Source of the DNA: Marinifilum sp. D714
Lineage (GTDB): Bacteria > Bacteroidota > Bacteroidia > Bacteroidales > Marinifilaceae
NCBI RefSeq assembly: GCF_030851345.1
Contig: NZ_JALPNU010000006.1
Span: 62,001 to 126,000 of the forward strand
DNA: 64,000 nt
Direction of reading: 5' to 3'
Below, in pieces: positions 25,449 to 35,713 of the stretch (position 1 is its first letter; each line of letters starts with the position of its first letter). The notes under the pieces were generated by a model. It saw only the letters and a list, made by a program, of their open reading frames with translations. It was not told the DNA's origin and did no database searches. A program made the position numbers and the translations under genes.

Positions 25449-26333
25449 CTATTTCTTAGGCATCCAGCTTCGAACCAAGGCCTTGTTCTTTTGATACCAC
25501 TCTTTGGCTGCAGCTTCAGGGTTGTCAGCTTTTTCGATCAAAGCCATAAGGCTATAGAGTTGATCTTCGGTCATATTGAAGTTGCCGAAAAATTCTGCCA
25601 ATTCAGGAAAATCCTTGGCGAACCCCTTACGAGCCAGAATTGCGCAAACATCTTTTGGGAAAATACCCTTTGGATCTTCAAGGTATTTAATATCATACTG
25701 TGCCCACATAAAATGAGGTTTCCAGCCAGTAATGGCTACCCATTTGTTTCTTTGAATTCCCTTTTTAAGGCTGGCCAACATTGCCGGACCCGAAGAGGTG
25801 ATCTGATTGAAATCCAATCCATAAGCTTCAATGGCCTTCTCGGTGTTAGCATGAATACCAGCTCCACTACCAATCCCAATAATTTTACCTTCAAACTGCT
25901 CCTTGTGTGCTTCTAATTCTTCAATGGAATTGATTTCTACATAGGACGGTACAACAATACCTGTCGTTCCTCCACTGAAAGATTCTCCTAGCTTGTCAAG
26001 TTTCGAACCATACTTTTTCCAATAATCCTTATGGGTGTTTGGTAACCAGGCATCCAGAAAAAGATCTGCATCTCCTTTTGCTAAAGAAGCATAAATGGGC
26101 CCCGGCTCGATTGGTTTCACTTCAGGAGCATAACCCATATCATCAAGGGCAACTTTTGCCAAATGGGTATAGGCAATTCCTTCCGCCCAATTTGGATACA
26201 GAATCAATACCTCTTTTTTATCGCTCTTCTTCTTGTTCGGATTACATCCCTGAACCAAAATCAGTCCTAGCAATACAATCGGTAATAGTTTTAATACTTT
26301 CTTGAGATTTTTCATCATTATTCTAATTTTCAA
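25449..26333 (-). CDS. opuAC: Glycine betaine/proline ABC transporter, substrate-binding lipoprotein
   Basis: Periplasm-facing, lipid-anchored binding protein of an osmoprotectant importer (OpuAC family). Lipobox LILVQGC with Cys30, so the signal is complete; the start may be Met6 or Met7 rather than 26333. The mature part has the OpuAC pattern: ILYPNWAEGIAYTHLAKVAL, PGPIYASLAKGDADLFLDAW, WVAITGWKPHFMWAQYDIKYLEDP, with several Trp suited to a quaternary-ammonium cage. Third transport gene, 12 bp after the permease gene. Confidence 0.93.
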   Translation of the reverse strand: MKIRIMMKNLKKVLKLLPIVLLGLILVQGCNPNKKKSDKKEVLILYPNWAEGIAYTHLAKVALDDMGYAPEVKPIEPGPIYASLAKGDADLFLDAWLPNTHKDYWKKYGSKLDKLGESFSGGTTGIVVPSYVEINSIEELEAHKEQFEGKIIGIGSGAGIHANTEKAIEAYGLDFNQITSSGPAMLASLKKGIQRNKWVAITGWKPHFMWAQYDIKYLEDPKGIFPKDVCAILARKGFAKDFPELAEFFGNFNMTEDQLYSLMALIEKADNPEAAAKEWYQKNKALVRSWMPKK

Positions 26334-26345
26334 TTTATGAATTCT

Positions 26346-27221
26346 TTATTTCTTATTTTTCGGTGTTCCGCCCAAGGCTTGAGAAATTCGATCGAGAATA
26401 ATAGCTAGAATCACAATGCCTAAACCAGCTTCAAACCCCAAGCCAATATCGGCTTTTAGAATTCCAGTGTATACCTTTTCTCCCAAACCGGCAGCTCCTA
26501 CCATAGAAGCGATCACAACCATGGAAAGCGAAAGCATAATCACCTGGTTAACTCCAGCCAAAATAGAGGGCTTCGCCAAAGGAAGCTGAACTTTATAAAG
26601 CACCTGTCGAGGGGTGCTACCAAAAGAGTAGGCCGCTTCCACAACTTCGCTAGGGACACTCCGTATTCCCAAACTAGTCAATCTAACCCCTGGAGGAAGC
26701 GCAAACACTACAGTAGCAAGCACACCTGGAACATTCCCCACCGAAAAGAAAAGAATAGCAGGAATCAGATATACAAAAGCTGGCATGGTTTGCATAAAGT
26801 CAAGAATGGGACGAATTATCCGCTCTACTCGACTGCTCCTAGCTGACCAAACCCCTAGAGGGATACCAATAAGCAGAGCAATAATGGTAGAAGCAATCAC
26901 TAGAGCAAGGGTTTGCATGGTTTCCTCCCAAAAGTCCATACCCCATAACAAGAGCAAGCCGATAATGGTAAAAACAAATATTCCACCTGCATTTTTCCAT
27001 CCTACCTTTTTGAAAAAATTGACCCTGCCAGCATTCAGGTAGTACCCCAGAATGGCCAGCAAGAGGATAATAATAAAAGGGTGTGGTGCCAATAAAGCGT
27101 TCTGAAATCCATCCACTAAGGATTCCACCCCCGTGGTAATAGCATCGAAAACAGGTGCTCCTTTTACAGACAACCACTCGATTGCTTCTTCAACGTATTT
27201 TCCAATATTAATTTTCTCCAT
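26346..27221 (-). CDS. opuAB: Glycine betaine/proline ABC transporter permease
   Basis: Inner-membrane permease with about six to seven hydrophobic segments (for example residues 48-64, 80-95, 105-125 and 143-170). The ABC-interacting EAA loop is visible as [24 protein letters not shown]. The extended N-terminus before the first membrane segment is usual for ProW/OpuAB. Its start overlaps the end of the ATPase gene by 14 bp, indicating translational coupling. Confidence 0.93.
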   Translation of the reverse strand: MEKINIGKYVEEAIEWLSVKGAPVFDAITTGVESLVDGFQNALLAPHPFIIILLLAILGYYLNAGRVNFFKKVGWKNAGGIFVFTIIGLLLLWGMDFWEETMQTLALVIASTIIALLIGIPLGVWSARSSRVERIIRPILDFMQTMPAFVYLIPAILFFSVGNVPGVLATVVFALPPGVRLTSLGIRSVPSEVVEAAYSFGSTPRQVLYKVQLPLAKPSILAGVNQVIMLSLSMVVIASMVGAAGLGEKVYTGILKADIGLGFEAGLGIVILAIILDRISQALGGTPKNKK

Positions 27222-28458
27222 CGTAAGTTCCTCCTTCTTCTTTTATTTGAATTATTTCCTCCCTTTCCTTACCAATAACCTCAGCAATAACAGAAGAGTG
27301 GACGATAATACCGAGTAACTCCTTTTCGTTGTTTACCACAGTTAGTGGTAAGGTATGATCGATAAACAAAGGCAGCAGATCTGCTGCTGAGGTTTCCGGA
27401 TCTACCAGCGGTACATCTGAAATCAGGATCTCTTCCAAGCTTCTTATATTCTTGCGCTTGAGCTCAGCCACCTGTCGGGCCTTCACCCAACCCAAGAAGA
27501 CATTAGACTTGTCAACTACCGGTAAACGGTCTACACCTCTTTCGCGCATGCGTCGCAAAGCCAGGGCAGGTCCGTCCTTTTCAATCGTCAGTTTTCCTGT
27601 TTCCTTTCCACTAAACATGATGGAGCCAGCAGATACAATTGCACTTCGATCGACATTTTCAACAAATGCCTTCACATAGTCGTCTGCCGGGTCAACCAAA
27701 ATATCTTCGGGAGTGCCTACTTGCACAATTTCACCATCTTTCATAATGGCGATTCGATCGCCTAATTTAAGAGCCTCATCCAGATCATGGGTAATAAATA
27801 CAATGGTTTTCTTTAGCTTTTTCTGTAAGTCCAATAGTTCGTCCTGCATATTACTTCGAATTAAGGGATCCAATGCGCTAAAAGCCTCATCCATCAGCAA
27901 GACTTCCGGATCGGTAGTCAAGGCACGAGCAAGTCCAACGCGTTGTTGCATTCCCCCACTCAACTCAGAAGTCATTTTGTGTTCATAGCCCTGAAGACCT
28001 ACAGTGGCCAGTGTTTCCATAGCTTTCTTTTCGCGGGCCTCTTTTTCAACCCCATGAATTTCGAGTCCAAAAGCTGTGTTGGAAACAACGGTACGGTGAG
28101 GCAACAATCCAAAATTTTGAAACACCATTGCCAACTCTTTACGTCGCAAATCGGTCAGCTGTGACTTGTCCATGGTTACCACATCCTTGCCTTTGATTAG
28201 TATCTCGCCCGATGTGGGTTGATTCAATCGGTTCAGACAGCGAATCAGACTGGACTTCCCACTACCGGAAAGTCCCATCACTACAAAAATTTCACCCTCG
28301 TTAATATCGAAGTTGGCACAATTTACTGCTGTAGTGCAATTGGTCTTTTTCAGAACTTCATTCTTTCCCATCCCTTTCTTTACCAATCGTAGTGCCTCTT
28401 TCTTTCGAGCGCCGAAAATCAGGTAAAGATCTCTAACTTTAATTTTTATTTTTGTCAT
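27208..28458 (-). CDS. opuAA: Glycine betaine/proline ABC transporter ATPase with CBS domains
   Basis: Energises the betaine importer. From ATG 28458 ([16 protein letters not shown]) the protein has a ProV-type N-terminus, Walker A GLSGSGKS, signature [15 protein letters not shown], Walker [14 protein letters not shown] and the H-loop FITHD. A tandem CBS pair fills the last 130 residues or so and in OpuA senses ionic strength. The frame is open upstream to 28578, but that extension (MVRIMHGW...) overlaps the porin gene and looks non-coding, so 28458 is chosen; the porin stop lies 10 bp before it. Confidence 0.93.
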   Translation of the reverse strand: MTKIKIKVRDLYLIFGARKKEALRLVKKGMGKNEVLKKTNCTTAVNCANFDINEGEIFVVMGLSGSGKSSLIRCLNRLNQPTSGEILIKGKDVVTMDKSQLTDLRRKELAMVFQNFGLLPHRTVVSNTAFGLEIHGVEKEAREKKAMETLATVGLQGYEHKMTSELSGGMQQRVGLARALTTDPEVLLMDEAFSALDPLIRSNMQDELLDLQKKLKKTIVFITHDLDEALKLGDRIAIMKDGEIVQVGTPEDILVDPADDYVKAFVENVDRSAIVSAGSIMFSGKETGKLTIEKDGPALALRRMRERGVDRLPVVDKSNVFLGWVKARQVAELKRKNIRSLEEILISDVPLVDPETSAADLLPLFIDHTLPLTVVNNEKELLGIIVHSSVIAEVIGKEREEIIQIKEEGGTYDGEN

Positions 28459-28468
28459 AGTGATTTGC

Positions 28469-29614
28469 TTAAAAGTAATAACCAATATTAATGTTGAAAC
28501 GACTTTCCCAATCCGCATCAGGTGTACCCTCTGCCAATCCATTAGTCCATGAACCCAACCATGCATTATTCTTACCAAAAGCCCAATCTACATAAGTGTA
28601 TATACTACCGGCAGTAATCAGAAAACCAGGTATCAGGTGCTGAGAGCTTTTAAAACCTGTTTTTCTCTTATCTATAATTGAATAGTCAACATAGGCCTGA
28701 ATATTTGTTATGGGACCACAATCCACATCCATAGAATAAGCCAAACCTGCTACATATATATCTGCCTCAGAGGCTACATAGTAGTTATATCCATACGCCC
28801 CCATTTGCACCTTATCCAGAGAATTGCCCTCATTATCTTTTACGCCATAATCATAGCTAATATATTCTCCTTTAAAATTGAATTTTCCAAAATTTGCTAA
28901 AATATGTCCTGCAAAGGCTGTAGAACTTTCTGACTCTTCTAAAACAGAGTTGTAATTTTGTCCAAATTGTCCAGACACCCCCACTTCTATATCCTTAGTC
29001 AATTGATAAGTCGCTCGAATATTAAATTGATTAAGCTCTTTAACAGATGCCTCTTCTGATGGCGTGATATCATAGGAATATCGAGCTGAATAATCAGGAC
29101 TTCCATTGGGTTCTGCCTGGCGGAAATACCCTATATTCAAGGTCAAATTCTTAATGCCCGTAAAATCAAACTTAATTCCGGCATCATAATCATCTTCTAA
29201 GCCTACATAGTATGGTATCTGAAACCACCAGGAATGTGAAGCATATTTAGTAATACCAAATGGCACTTGCGTAACTCCCAATTTCATGTATAGGTCATCG
29301 TTTAAAGCGTAACCCAAATATCCATGATGAATAAAGTGGGCATCATCTCCAGGATAGAATCGATACTCAAAACTTAAATCGACACCTGAGGTTCGGGCAT
29401 CTACATTTAATCGCCAGGTATCCCAGGCAAATTTTGGTTCTGATTTATCTTGCGTCCAACTTTTATCGTAGATATTATAACGTAAGGCACCTCCTACTTT
29501 TAAATAGTCCTCCTTTTTGTCTTGAGCATAGCCATTTAACGAACACACTGAGATTAATGTAATGATTAATAATACTGCTTTTCGAAAAGCTGTTAAACAC
29601 CGTTTACAATTCAT
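28469..29614 (-). CDS. Putative outer-membrane porin at the head of the betaine operon
   Basis: A 381-aa exported protein. The signal peptide ends near SLNGYAQ (residue 31). The mature part consists of alternating amphipathic strands with many Tyr/Trp (LSFEYRFYPGDDAHFIHHGYLGYAL, YMKLGVTQVPFGITKYASHSWWFQIPYYVGLEDDYDAGI) and ends in RFNINIGYYF, a barrel-terminal aromatic. Resembles phosphate-selective porin OprO/P-like barrels. Because it lies 10 bp upstream of opuAA and shares the strand, it probably lets the osmoprotectant or a precursor across the outer membrane; the substrate is inferred from context alone. Confidence 0.75.
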   Translation of the reverse strand: MNCKRCLTAFRKAVLLIITLISVCSLNGYAQDKKEDYLKVGGALRYNIYDKSWTQDKSEPKFAWDTWRLNVDARTSGVDLSFEYRFYPGDDAHFIHHGYLGYALNDDLYMKLGVTQVPFGITKYASHSWWFQIPYYVGLEDDYDAGIKFDFTGIKNLTLNIGYFRQAEPNGSPDYSARYSYDITPSEEASVKELNQFNIRATYQLTKDIEVGVSGQFGQNYNSVLEESESSTAFAGHILANFGKFNFKGEYISYDYGVKDNEGNSLDKVQMGAYGYNYYVASEADIYVAGLAYSMDVDCGPITNIQAYVDYSIIDKRKTGFKSSQHLIPGFLITAGSIYTYVDWAFGKNNAWLGSWTNGLAEGTPDADWESRFNINIGYYF

Positions 29615-30215
29615 AATAATTAATTTTATTTTTTTAGTTCATCATTAGACCTTAGCGCATTTGATCTTCTCAACACAGCATATCCCAGAATCAACATCAT
29701 TTGCACATAGCAACAACATCCTCCTCGTCAATCTAAAATTCTCTTGGTAAAACTTAGAATATTTTCTACACAACAGAATAACCTGAACTCATCTAAGCGA
29801 TACAATCCTTATATTTCTGCTGACTATAAAACGATATCGATTTTATTTATTGCGAGGCATTTTTTAAGATAACACCGTGAAGCTTACCATATTTGAACAA
29901 CAATAGGTTTTATAACTTTATTGATCCAACTACAGTACATTTGCAAAATTCCGCTTAAGGCAATTAGAATAATCACCTCTTATCCATTTGTTTCTACACG
30001 ACAAATCTAGGAATAATTTATAGAATTCCAAAAATATGATCTCTCATAAAGTTTACACTCCCTATATTAATTACGTCTTTACATCTTATTTACTGATACT
30101 TAATTAAACTTTAGAGAAAATGTGAAATAATAAAACTCATCAAACAAAAAAAACAAATCTTTTTGTGTTCTATAGAATCTTTTATCATTACAAATAAACC
30201 TTCGATTCGTACCTA
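29615..30215. other. Intergenic region upstream of the betaine operon
   Basis: About 600 bp, AT-rich. It must hold the porin-opuA promoter, but no full TTG-N19-TAnnTTTG match was found on the minus strand. No gene, RNA or repeat is supported. Confidence 0.4.
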
Positions 30216-30244
30216 AAACAAAAGGCTTTCCATAGGAAAGCCTT
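30216..30244 (-). terminator. Terminator at the end of the beta-glucan locus
   Basis: On the minus strand AAGGCTTTCC (30235-30244) pairs with GGAAAGCCTT (30222-30231) over a 3-nt loop, leading into TTTTGTTTT. It lies 24 bp past the last gene of the locus. Confidence 0.92.
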
Positions 30245-30267
30245 AAACAATTCAAAAACAGCAAATT

Positions 30268-31620
30268 CTACCCATTTAATCTTCTTGCATCCAAAGCCTT
30301 TTTCATTCGTTCGCAAGTTTCATGGTCGATAGTGTAGTAATACAATAATATTGCGCACGACATGTACAGAATGCCAGGGAATACTGAGATCATCAATTTA
30401 ATTCCTGTAATGGCTGTTTCTGTCTGCTCTGCATTTGGGGTAAACTGAAACACCGCAAGCAACCAACCCGCCAAAGCACCTCCAACACCCCAACCTGCTT
30501 TTTGTGCAAAGGTAGCAGCAGAAAAGACCAAACCTGTAGCTCTTCTTCCCGATTTCCATTCTGAATAATCTGCTGTATCGGCCAACATGGTCCAAAGTAA
30601 AGGAATCGCTGGTGCATAAGCGATTTTGGCAAGAATATTAAAAGTATAAATCAGAAACAGATTATCAGCAGAAGGGATATAAAGGCAAATGAAGAAAAAT
30701 CCAGACAGTAATGAACTAGCCAAGAACACATTTCTCTTTCCAAATTTTTGAGCCAATGGTTTCGAAAACGGTATGGCTACAATAAGTGCCACCGTTCCAA
30801 TCACATTGAATAACTGGACATTTTCTTCATTCCCAATATAATACTTGAAATAATATGCAATGGATAAATTCTGCATGGCAAACATGATAAAGGAGATTAT
30901 GCCAACAAAAAACAGAATAACCCATGACTTATTTTTAAATAGGTTACGAATATCCTCTCTTAGGTTTTCCTTCTGTTCTTTAGGTGGTTGAACTCTTTCT
31001 TTAGTAGTTTTAAACGTGATTAGAAACAAGATCAAACTAATACCTCCAAACAGCATTAATGTATATTGGTATCCTTTTGCAGTATCGCCGCCTCCAAAAT
31101 ATAATGCAAGGGATAATGCTGTACCTGAAACGATAAATTGTCCTATGAATGCGAAAATGAAACGATAAGAATTCAAACCTGCACGCTCATAAGAATCGGA
31201 AGTCATTACAGCACCTAAAGATGAATATGGCAAATTGATTGCCGTGAAGACTGTCATCAAGAGAAAATATGTTGTTCCTGCATAAATTACCTTGCCTGTC
31301 GGCCCCAAATTTGGGGTTGTAAAGGTCAAAACAGCCAAAACACTATATGGTACAGCCATCCATAAAATATAAGGCCTAAATTTTCCCCACTTGGTTTTTG
31401 TTCTGTCTGCAATAATTCCCATTACCGGATCGCTAATCATATCCCACAATCGAGCAATTAACATGATGGTCCCTGCCGCTGCAGCCGAGATACCAAATGT
31501 ATCAGTATAGAAAATCAGAATCCAGAAACCAACCATATCCCATACAAAATGTGAGGCAGTATCTCCCAGACTGTATCCGATCTTCTCTTTTATTGATAAT
31601 TTTGAATCTGCTTTGTTCAT
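30268..31620 (-). CDS. GPH-family sugar:cation symporter (MFS)
   Basis: Inner-membrane sugar uptake carrier related to MelB/XylP. About 12 membrane segments. The family signature lies near the N-terminus: RLWDMISDPVMGIIADRTKT and WGKFRPYILW (residues about 52-85), and the C-half has PAIPLLWTMLADTADYSEW. Length 450 aa is standard. Last gene of the locus, separated from the preceding lipoprotein gene by 91 bp; likely imports glucose, gentiobiose or laminari-oligosaccharides. Confidence 0.9.
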   Translation of the reverse strand: MNKADSKLSIKEKIGYSLGDTASHFVWDMVGFWILIFYTDTFGISAAAAGTIMLIARLWDMISDPVMGIIADRTKTKWGKFRPYILWMAVPYSVLAVLTFTTPNLGPTGKVIYAGTTYFLLMTVFTAINLPYSSLGAVMTSDSYERAGLNSYRFIFAFIGQFIVSGTALSLALYFGGGDTAKGYQYTLMLFGGISLILFLITFKTTKERVQPPKEQKENLREDIRNLFKNKSWVILFFVGIISFIMFAMQNLSIAYYFKYYIGNEENVQLFNVIGTVALIVAIPFSKPLAQKFGKRNVFLASSLLSGFFFICLYIPSADNLFLIYTFNILAKIAYAPAIPLLWTMLADTADYSEWKSGRRATGLVFSAATFAQKAGWGVGGALAGWLLAVFQFTPNAEQTETAITGIKLMISVFPGILYMSCAILLYYYTIDHETCERMKKALDARRLNG

Positions 31621-31711
31621 CGCTGTTAATAATTTTTATCAGAGTTAAATTTGAACACAAGACATAAAACGCAAAATAACACTTCATGTCGCGTTAACTT
31701 TGTCCTTTTGT

Positions 31712-32698
31712 TTATTTGTATTGCTCTTTCACAATATAAAAAGCCTCCTTCTTGTTTCTTTCGATATCTACAATGCCCCAGTACTCTTCATTGGGAGCTC
31801 CATCGTATGGAACACCACTGCTGTTTGGTGCCCAACCTCCCGGATCTTGTGTATCCGGATTTCCTGCTTTCCAGAATTCATCTACAAAGGCAAATAAAGC
31901 AACTCCTGAACATACCTCCTGACTCCCGAAAGTCGACTTTAAAATCTTCCTGATGGCATCGGCCTGGGCTTTTGGGCTCTCTCCTTGTTCATAGCCACTC
32001 TTCGAAATGGTCATGTAACTATCAGCTCCTGCTTCGGACAAGTACATTGGCTTTTTGCAAATGCTTTTCCATTCTCTGAAAATGCCTGTCGGATCATCCC
32101 AGCGGTACACATTCATACCCCAAATATCAATATCAGTACAAATGGACAGTGCAAGGGAATCGGGTAATTCTCCATGAGCCGTAGCAACAGGATGATGCTT
32201 ATCAATTTCATGAACTTTTTGTGCTGCCTGGTTCAATGCAGCATACCAGTTTTTCATATCACCATCAAACCACTCGGGATGGTAATTGTATTCATTCCCC
32301 AATTCCCAAAAAAGAATAACTGGGTGTGATTTATACTTGTTAATGTAATTGGCAAAACTCCCTGAGAGAATATCAAAATGTCCATTTTGATTGTAACCAA
32401 AGCCTACTATGATTTTTATTCCTGCCTTATGGATTTGATCCAATACTGCTTGATCATCAACAGGTGAATACATTCTGATGGTATTTATTCCTGCCTCATT
32501 CATCAAGGCCAAATCTTGTTCAAGTCTTTCAAAGCTTCTTTGTTTACTTCCTTTTGGAACAGGATGATAACAAATTCCTTTAATGAGATAGACAGAATCA
32601 TTAAGCACAAAATTTCTACCTGATATTGAAACAAGATTTTCCTTTTGATTGCACGCAAAACAAATCATTAAAAAGGCTATACAGAGAAATTTATTCAT
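31712..32698 (-). CDS. Clan GH-A glycoside hydrolase lipoprotein (GH2 TIM-barrel/GH5-like)
   Basis: Lipid-anchored TIM-barrel glycosidase or transglycosidase. From Met at 32698 (MNKFLCIAFLMICFACN) the lipobox Cys is residue 16. Barrel motifs: NEAGINTIRMYSP, VILFWELGNEYNY with acid/base Glu136, and YLSEAGADSY with nucleophile Glu222. There are no GH2 beta-sandwich domains, so it is a lone catalytic barrel. Proteins of this type are annotated as GH2 TIM-barrel or GH5; the short barrel with GNE and SEAG also recalls GH72-like beta-1,3-glucanosyltransferases. It lies 18 bp after the GH30 gene, so its substrate is probably a beta-glucan fragment. Confidence 0.75.
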   Translation of the reverse strand: MNKFLCIAFLMICFACNQKENLVSISGRNFVLNDSVYLIKGICYHPVPKGSKQRSFERLEQDLALMNEAGINTIRMYSPVDDQAVLDQIHKAGIKIIVGFGYNQNGHFDILSGSFANYINKYKSHPVILFWELGNEYNYHPEWFDGDMKNWYAALNQAAQKVHEIDKHHPVATAHGELPDSLALSICTDIDIWGMNVYRWDDPTGIFREWKSICKKPMYLSEAGADSYMTISKSGYEQGESPKAQADAIRKILKSTFGSQEVCSGVALFAFVDEFWKAGNPDTQDPGGWAPNSSGVPYDGAPNEEYWGIVDIERNKKEAFYIVKEQYK

Positions 32699-32716
32699 AG
32701 TAGGCATGATTTCTGT

Positions 32717-34207
32717 TTATTTATCCTGATGAATGACAATTGTTTGTACGGCTTGGGCGTCAATTTTAAAAGCGCTTTCCTTTCCTGCCATTGTCAACTT
32801 TAACTGCTTGGCTTCCTCTTTCATATTTAATACCACAACAGCAATTGAACCATCAGGGTTTTGAGCCGCAGTTACCATTAAATCATCATTATTCGATTCA
32901 AAACCAATTCGCATAGCGCCAGGACGAATGTACTTGCTAAAATGTGTCAAAGTATAATACATTGGAGTAAAGTATACCTCATCTTTCTTAGGATCAACAA
33001 TAACAGGAGCCAAACACCAATTATTTGCCCAATTAGGTCCTCCTTGAGTATCTAAAACCATATTCCAATCAACCCATCCTTGCACCCAATTGTTTAAACA
33101 ACCAATAATATCACGCGCATAGCGATACACAGGAACATATTTTGGGTGAAGATGCTTTTGCTCTTCTGGCGCCCAATCAAATCCCCAATCGGTGGCTTCT
33201 TTTTTCCAGTACCAGGCATCATCATTCCAGTGCGGTACTTCAGCATCAACACATGCCTCCGACTGAATCATCAATTTATTAGGTGCTTTTTTATGTGTGT
33301 ATTGTAAAACATCAGGCATATAGTCATAAGTACTGGCATACCAGTGAATCGCCATACCATCAAAGTACCTAGAAGATTCTTCATCTTTATACATCACATC
33401 AGCCCACTCCTTTAACTCATCACGATTTTGATCGTAACCCAACACCTTTACATCATGACCATCTGCCTTCAATTTTGGCCCTAAATGATTGTTAACAAAG
33501 TCAACCATTTCCTCAGGTGTATAGTGCATACTTTCCCAGTTGTAACCATTACCCAATGGCTCATTCTCAACAGTTAGCCCCCAGATATCGATGCCTTCTT
33601 TCTTGTACTCATTAATGTATTTCGAGAAGAACAATGCCCAAGTATCGTAATATTCAGGCAATAGCTTTCCACCTTTCCAATCCTTATTGTCTTTCATCCA
33701 AACAGGAGCTGTCCAAGGTGATGATATAATTTTAAAACCATCCTTAGAAACTGCCATGGCCTCTTTTATCATTGGAATGATATCGTCACGATCTTCGTCG
33801 ATAGAAAAATGCTTTAGCTCCTTGTCTCCTTCAATCGGAGCATAAGAATAATTGCTCAGCGAAAAATCACAAGAGTTAATGTGGGTTCTGGTTAATGAAT
33901 ATCTTGCTCCATTTTCACCAAAATAGGCTTCTAAAATCAGCTTTCGGTTTTCTTCCCCAATTTTATTCATTAGGTAGGCTGTTGATTCGGTAAACGAACC
34001 TCCGAAACCAATGATTTCCTGGAATTTTTCATCAGGATTAATTTTAATTTCCACATCAGCCATACTGTTTTCGGATACATCTACTTTTTGAAGCTTATTT
34101 CCTGCCGCTGATGTTTCATAAATTTCAACAAGCAAACTCTTATCTTTTGTATTACAAGCCATAACTGTAATGCTTATAAAAATTCCTAATATATAATTCA
34201 GTTTCAT
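32717..34207 (-). CDS. GH30 family glycoside hydrolase lipoprotein
   Basis: Probable beta-1,6-glucanase or beta-glucosidase trimming branches of laminarin. Lipoprotein signal with Cys18 (ITVMACN). GH30 features: IIGFGGSFTESTAYL (residues about 65-79), SPWTAPVWMK, acid/base Glu216 in LTVENEPLG, nucleophile Glu317 in MIQSEACVD, GHRAHWY-equivalent AIHWYASTYDY, and a C-terminal beta-sandwich (SIAVVVLNMKEEAKQLKL). Length 496 aa fits. The position inside a beta-1,3-glucan locus favours beta-1,6-glucan specificity (GH30_1/_3-like), but the subfamily is not determined here. Confidence 0.9.
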   Translation of the reverse strand: MKLNYILGIFISITVMACNTKDKSLLVEIYETSAAGNKLQKVDVSENSMADVEIKINPDEKFQEIIGFGGSFTESTAYLMNKIGEENRKLILEAYFGENGARYSLTRTHINSCDFSLSNYSYAPIEGDKELKHFSIDEDRDDIIPMIKEAMAVSKDGFKIISSPWTAPVWMKDNKDWKGGKLLPEYYDTWALFFSKYINEYKKEGIDIWGLTVENEPLGNGYNWESMHYTPEEMVDFVNNHLGPKLKADGHDVKVLGYDQNRDELKEWADVMYKDEESSRYFDGMAIHWYASTYDYMPDVLQYTHKKAPNKLMIQSEACVDAEVPHWNDDAWYWKKEATDWGFDWAPEEQKHLHPKYVPVYRYARDIIGCLNNWVQGWVDWNMVLDTQGGPNWANNWCLAPVIVDPKKDEVYFTPMYYTLTHFSKYIRPGAMRIGFESNNDDLMVTAAQNPDGSIAVVVLNMKEEAKQLKLTMAGKESAFKIDAQAVQTIVIHQDK

Positions 34208-34228
34208 GATTGATTCTAAAGTTTTTAT

Positions 34229-35665
34229 TTAGTGTTTTACCTTTCCTCTTCGTGCAATTAGAGCCTTTCGAATTTCGAGTGCTCGCTCTTCCGAAATACT
34301 ATATTTCATCATCATCCATATGGCAATGAGAGCAAAAAATATCGGAATAATAATATCTGCCAACCTAAGATCTATCAATGATTCTGCGGTTTGAATTTCA
34401 GCATTTTGATCAAAACCAACCATTTTTAAAACTACACCACTAACTAAAAACGCAAGGGCATTACCCAACTTCACCATCAGCCAATAAACGGCTCCAAACA
34501 TTCCTTCACGGCGTGTTCCATTATTCAATTCATCCAAATCACATACATCCGCAGTCATCGACATCATTAAGGTAAACAAACCTCCAATACCGAAAGAAAT
34601 CAATGGCAAAGGAATAAACATCAGCCATGGATTGGCCGGGTTAAATCCCCACCACTTTAATACATATCCCACAATAGAGAGTAAAGTGGAAATGATAAAG
34701 GCCTTTCTCTTGCCCACTTTGGTTGAAATACGAGTTACAATTGGAATAATTAGAAATGCAGTACATGCAGCGTTGACAGTACTGAACCATGGCGGCCAGG
34801 AACCAGCAGCATTGATGCTACCATCAAACAAATAATAAAGGATAATAAAATAAGAAAACTGTGCAATCGTCTGAAAACCATTAAATATTAAAAAAGTGGC
34901 ACCACACAACTTCACAAATGGCTTACAGGTTAAAGTTTGTACAATTGCTGTCCAAAATTCTTTTAGATTTGAAGCAAGTTTCCGAATGCTTAATTTGGAT
35001 TCACCTTCCAAATTCGGCAATTTAAGTTCCTTACAAAACAGCGCTGGCAAGGCACCCAATATGATGCTTGCACCTCCAACCCATACAGATAGAACTCTAA
35101 CTCCCGTTGTCGATTCCTCGAAAAACAGATCTGAGTTTCCAATCATGATCCAGAACCATGGAGCAATCATCCAGGCCATCTGACCAAAAAACTGCCCAAC
35201 CGCCATTAACCTGGTCCGCTCATTGTAATCGGGTGTCATTTCATATCCCAAACCTATGAATGGCGTGGAATAAATCGTAAAGGCAATGAAGAAAATAATC
35301 GACAGGATTAAAAAGTAAAAGAAATTATAGATTTCTGAATTCTCAGGGTGCAATTGCCACAGTACCATAAAAGCGATCCCAGAAATGATACTTCCCAATA
35401 GAACGTATGGTTTTCTTCTTCCCCAACGAGTCCGAGTATTGTCTGAAATATAACCCATAATTGGGTCAATTAATGCGTCAAAAAATTTTGGCAAGGCAGA
35501 CAATAAACCAGCTAAAACAGGATCCATTTTAAACCCATAAATCAGGTAGAACATAAAAACGCCTAAGGCCGCTGGATAAAGATTAATAGTCAACTGTCCT
35601 GCTCCATAAGCTGCTTTCTGTCCAAAAGGAACTTTGTCTTCTGCCGCTGTTTTATAGGGTGCCAT
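34229..35665 (-). CDS. GPH-family sugar:cation symporter (MFS), second copy
   Basis: A 478-aa inner-membrane carrier with about 12 membrane segments and the MelB-type motif FDALIDPIMGYISDNTRTRWG followed by RRKPYVLLG. The C-half has LMMSMTADVCDLDELNNGTRREG, which is typical of GPH transporters in polysaccharide loci. Distinct from the copy at 30268, so the two probably take different oligosaccharides. Located between GH17 and GH30 genes in the same operon. Confidence 0.9.
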   Translation of the reverse strand: MAPYKTAAEDKVPFGQKAAYGAGQLTINLYPAALGVFMFYLIYGFKMDPVLAGLLSALPKFFDALIDPIMGYISDNTRTRWGRRKPYVLLGSIISGIAFMVLWQLHPENSEIYNFFYFLILSIIFFIAFTIYSTPFIGLGYEMTPDYNERTRLMAVGQFFGQMAWMIAPWFWIMIGNSDLFFEESTTGVRVLSVWVGGASIILGALPALFCKELKLPNLEGESKLSIRKLASNLKEFWTAIVQTLTCKPFVKLCGATFLIFNGFQTIAQFSYFIILYYLFDGSINAAGSWPPWFSTVNAACTAFLIIPIVTRISTKVGKRKAFIISTLLSIVGYVLKWWGFNPANPWLMFIPLPLISFGIGGLFTLMMSMTADVCDLDELNNGTRREGMFGAVYWLMVKLGNALAFLVSGVVLKMVGFDQNAEIQTAESLIDLRLADIIIPIFFALIAIWMMMKYSISEERALEIRKALIARRGKVKH

Positions 35666-35713
35666 ATTGCTTAATATTTTAATTGTGAGTGATTCGTAAT
35701 TAGATTTTATTCT

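Noticed and set aside
28459-28578. N-terminal extension of the betaine ATPase
   Set aside because: It overlaps the porin gene and has no similarity to ProV/OpuAA; the ATG at 28458 fits both gene spacing and family length.
30268-35665. Two GPH transporter genes as a recent tandem duplication
   Set aside because: They differ in length and sequence throughout (for example in the N-terminal motif), so they are old paralogues rather than a fresh copy.
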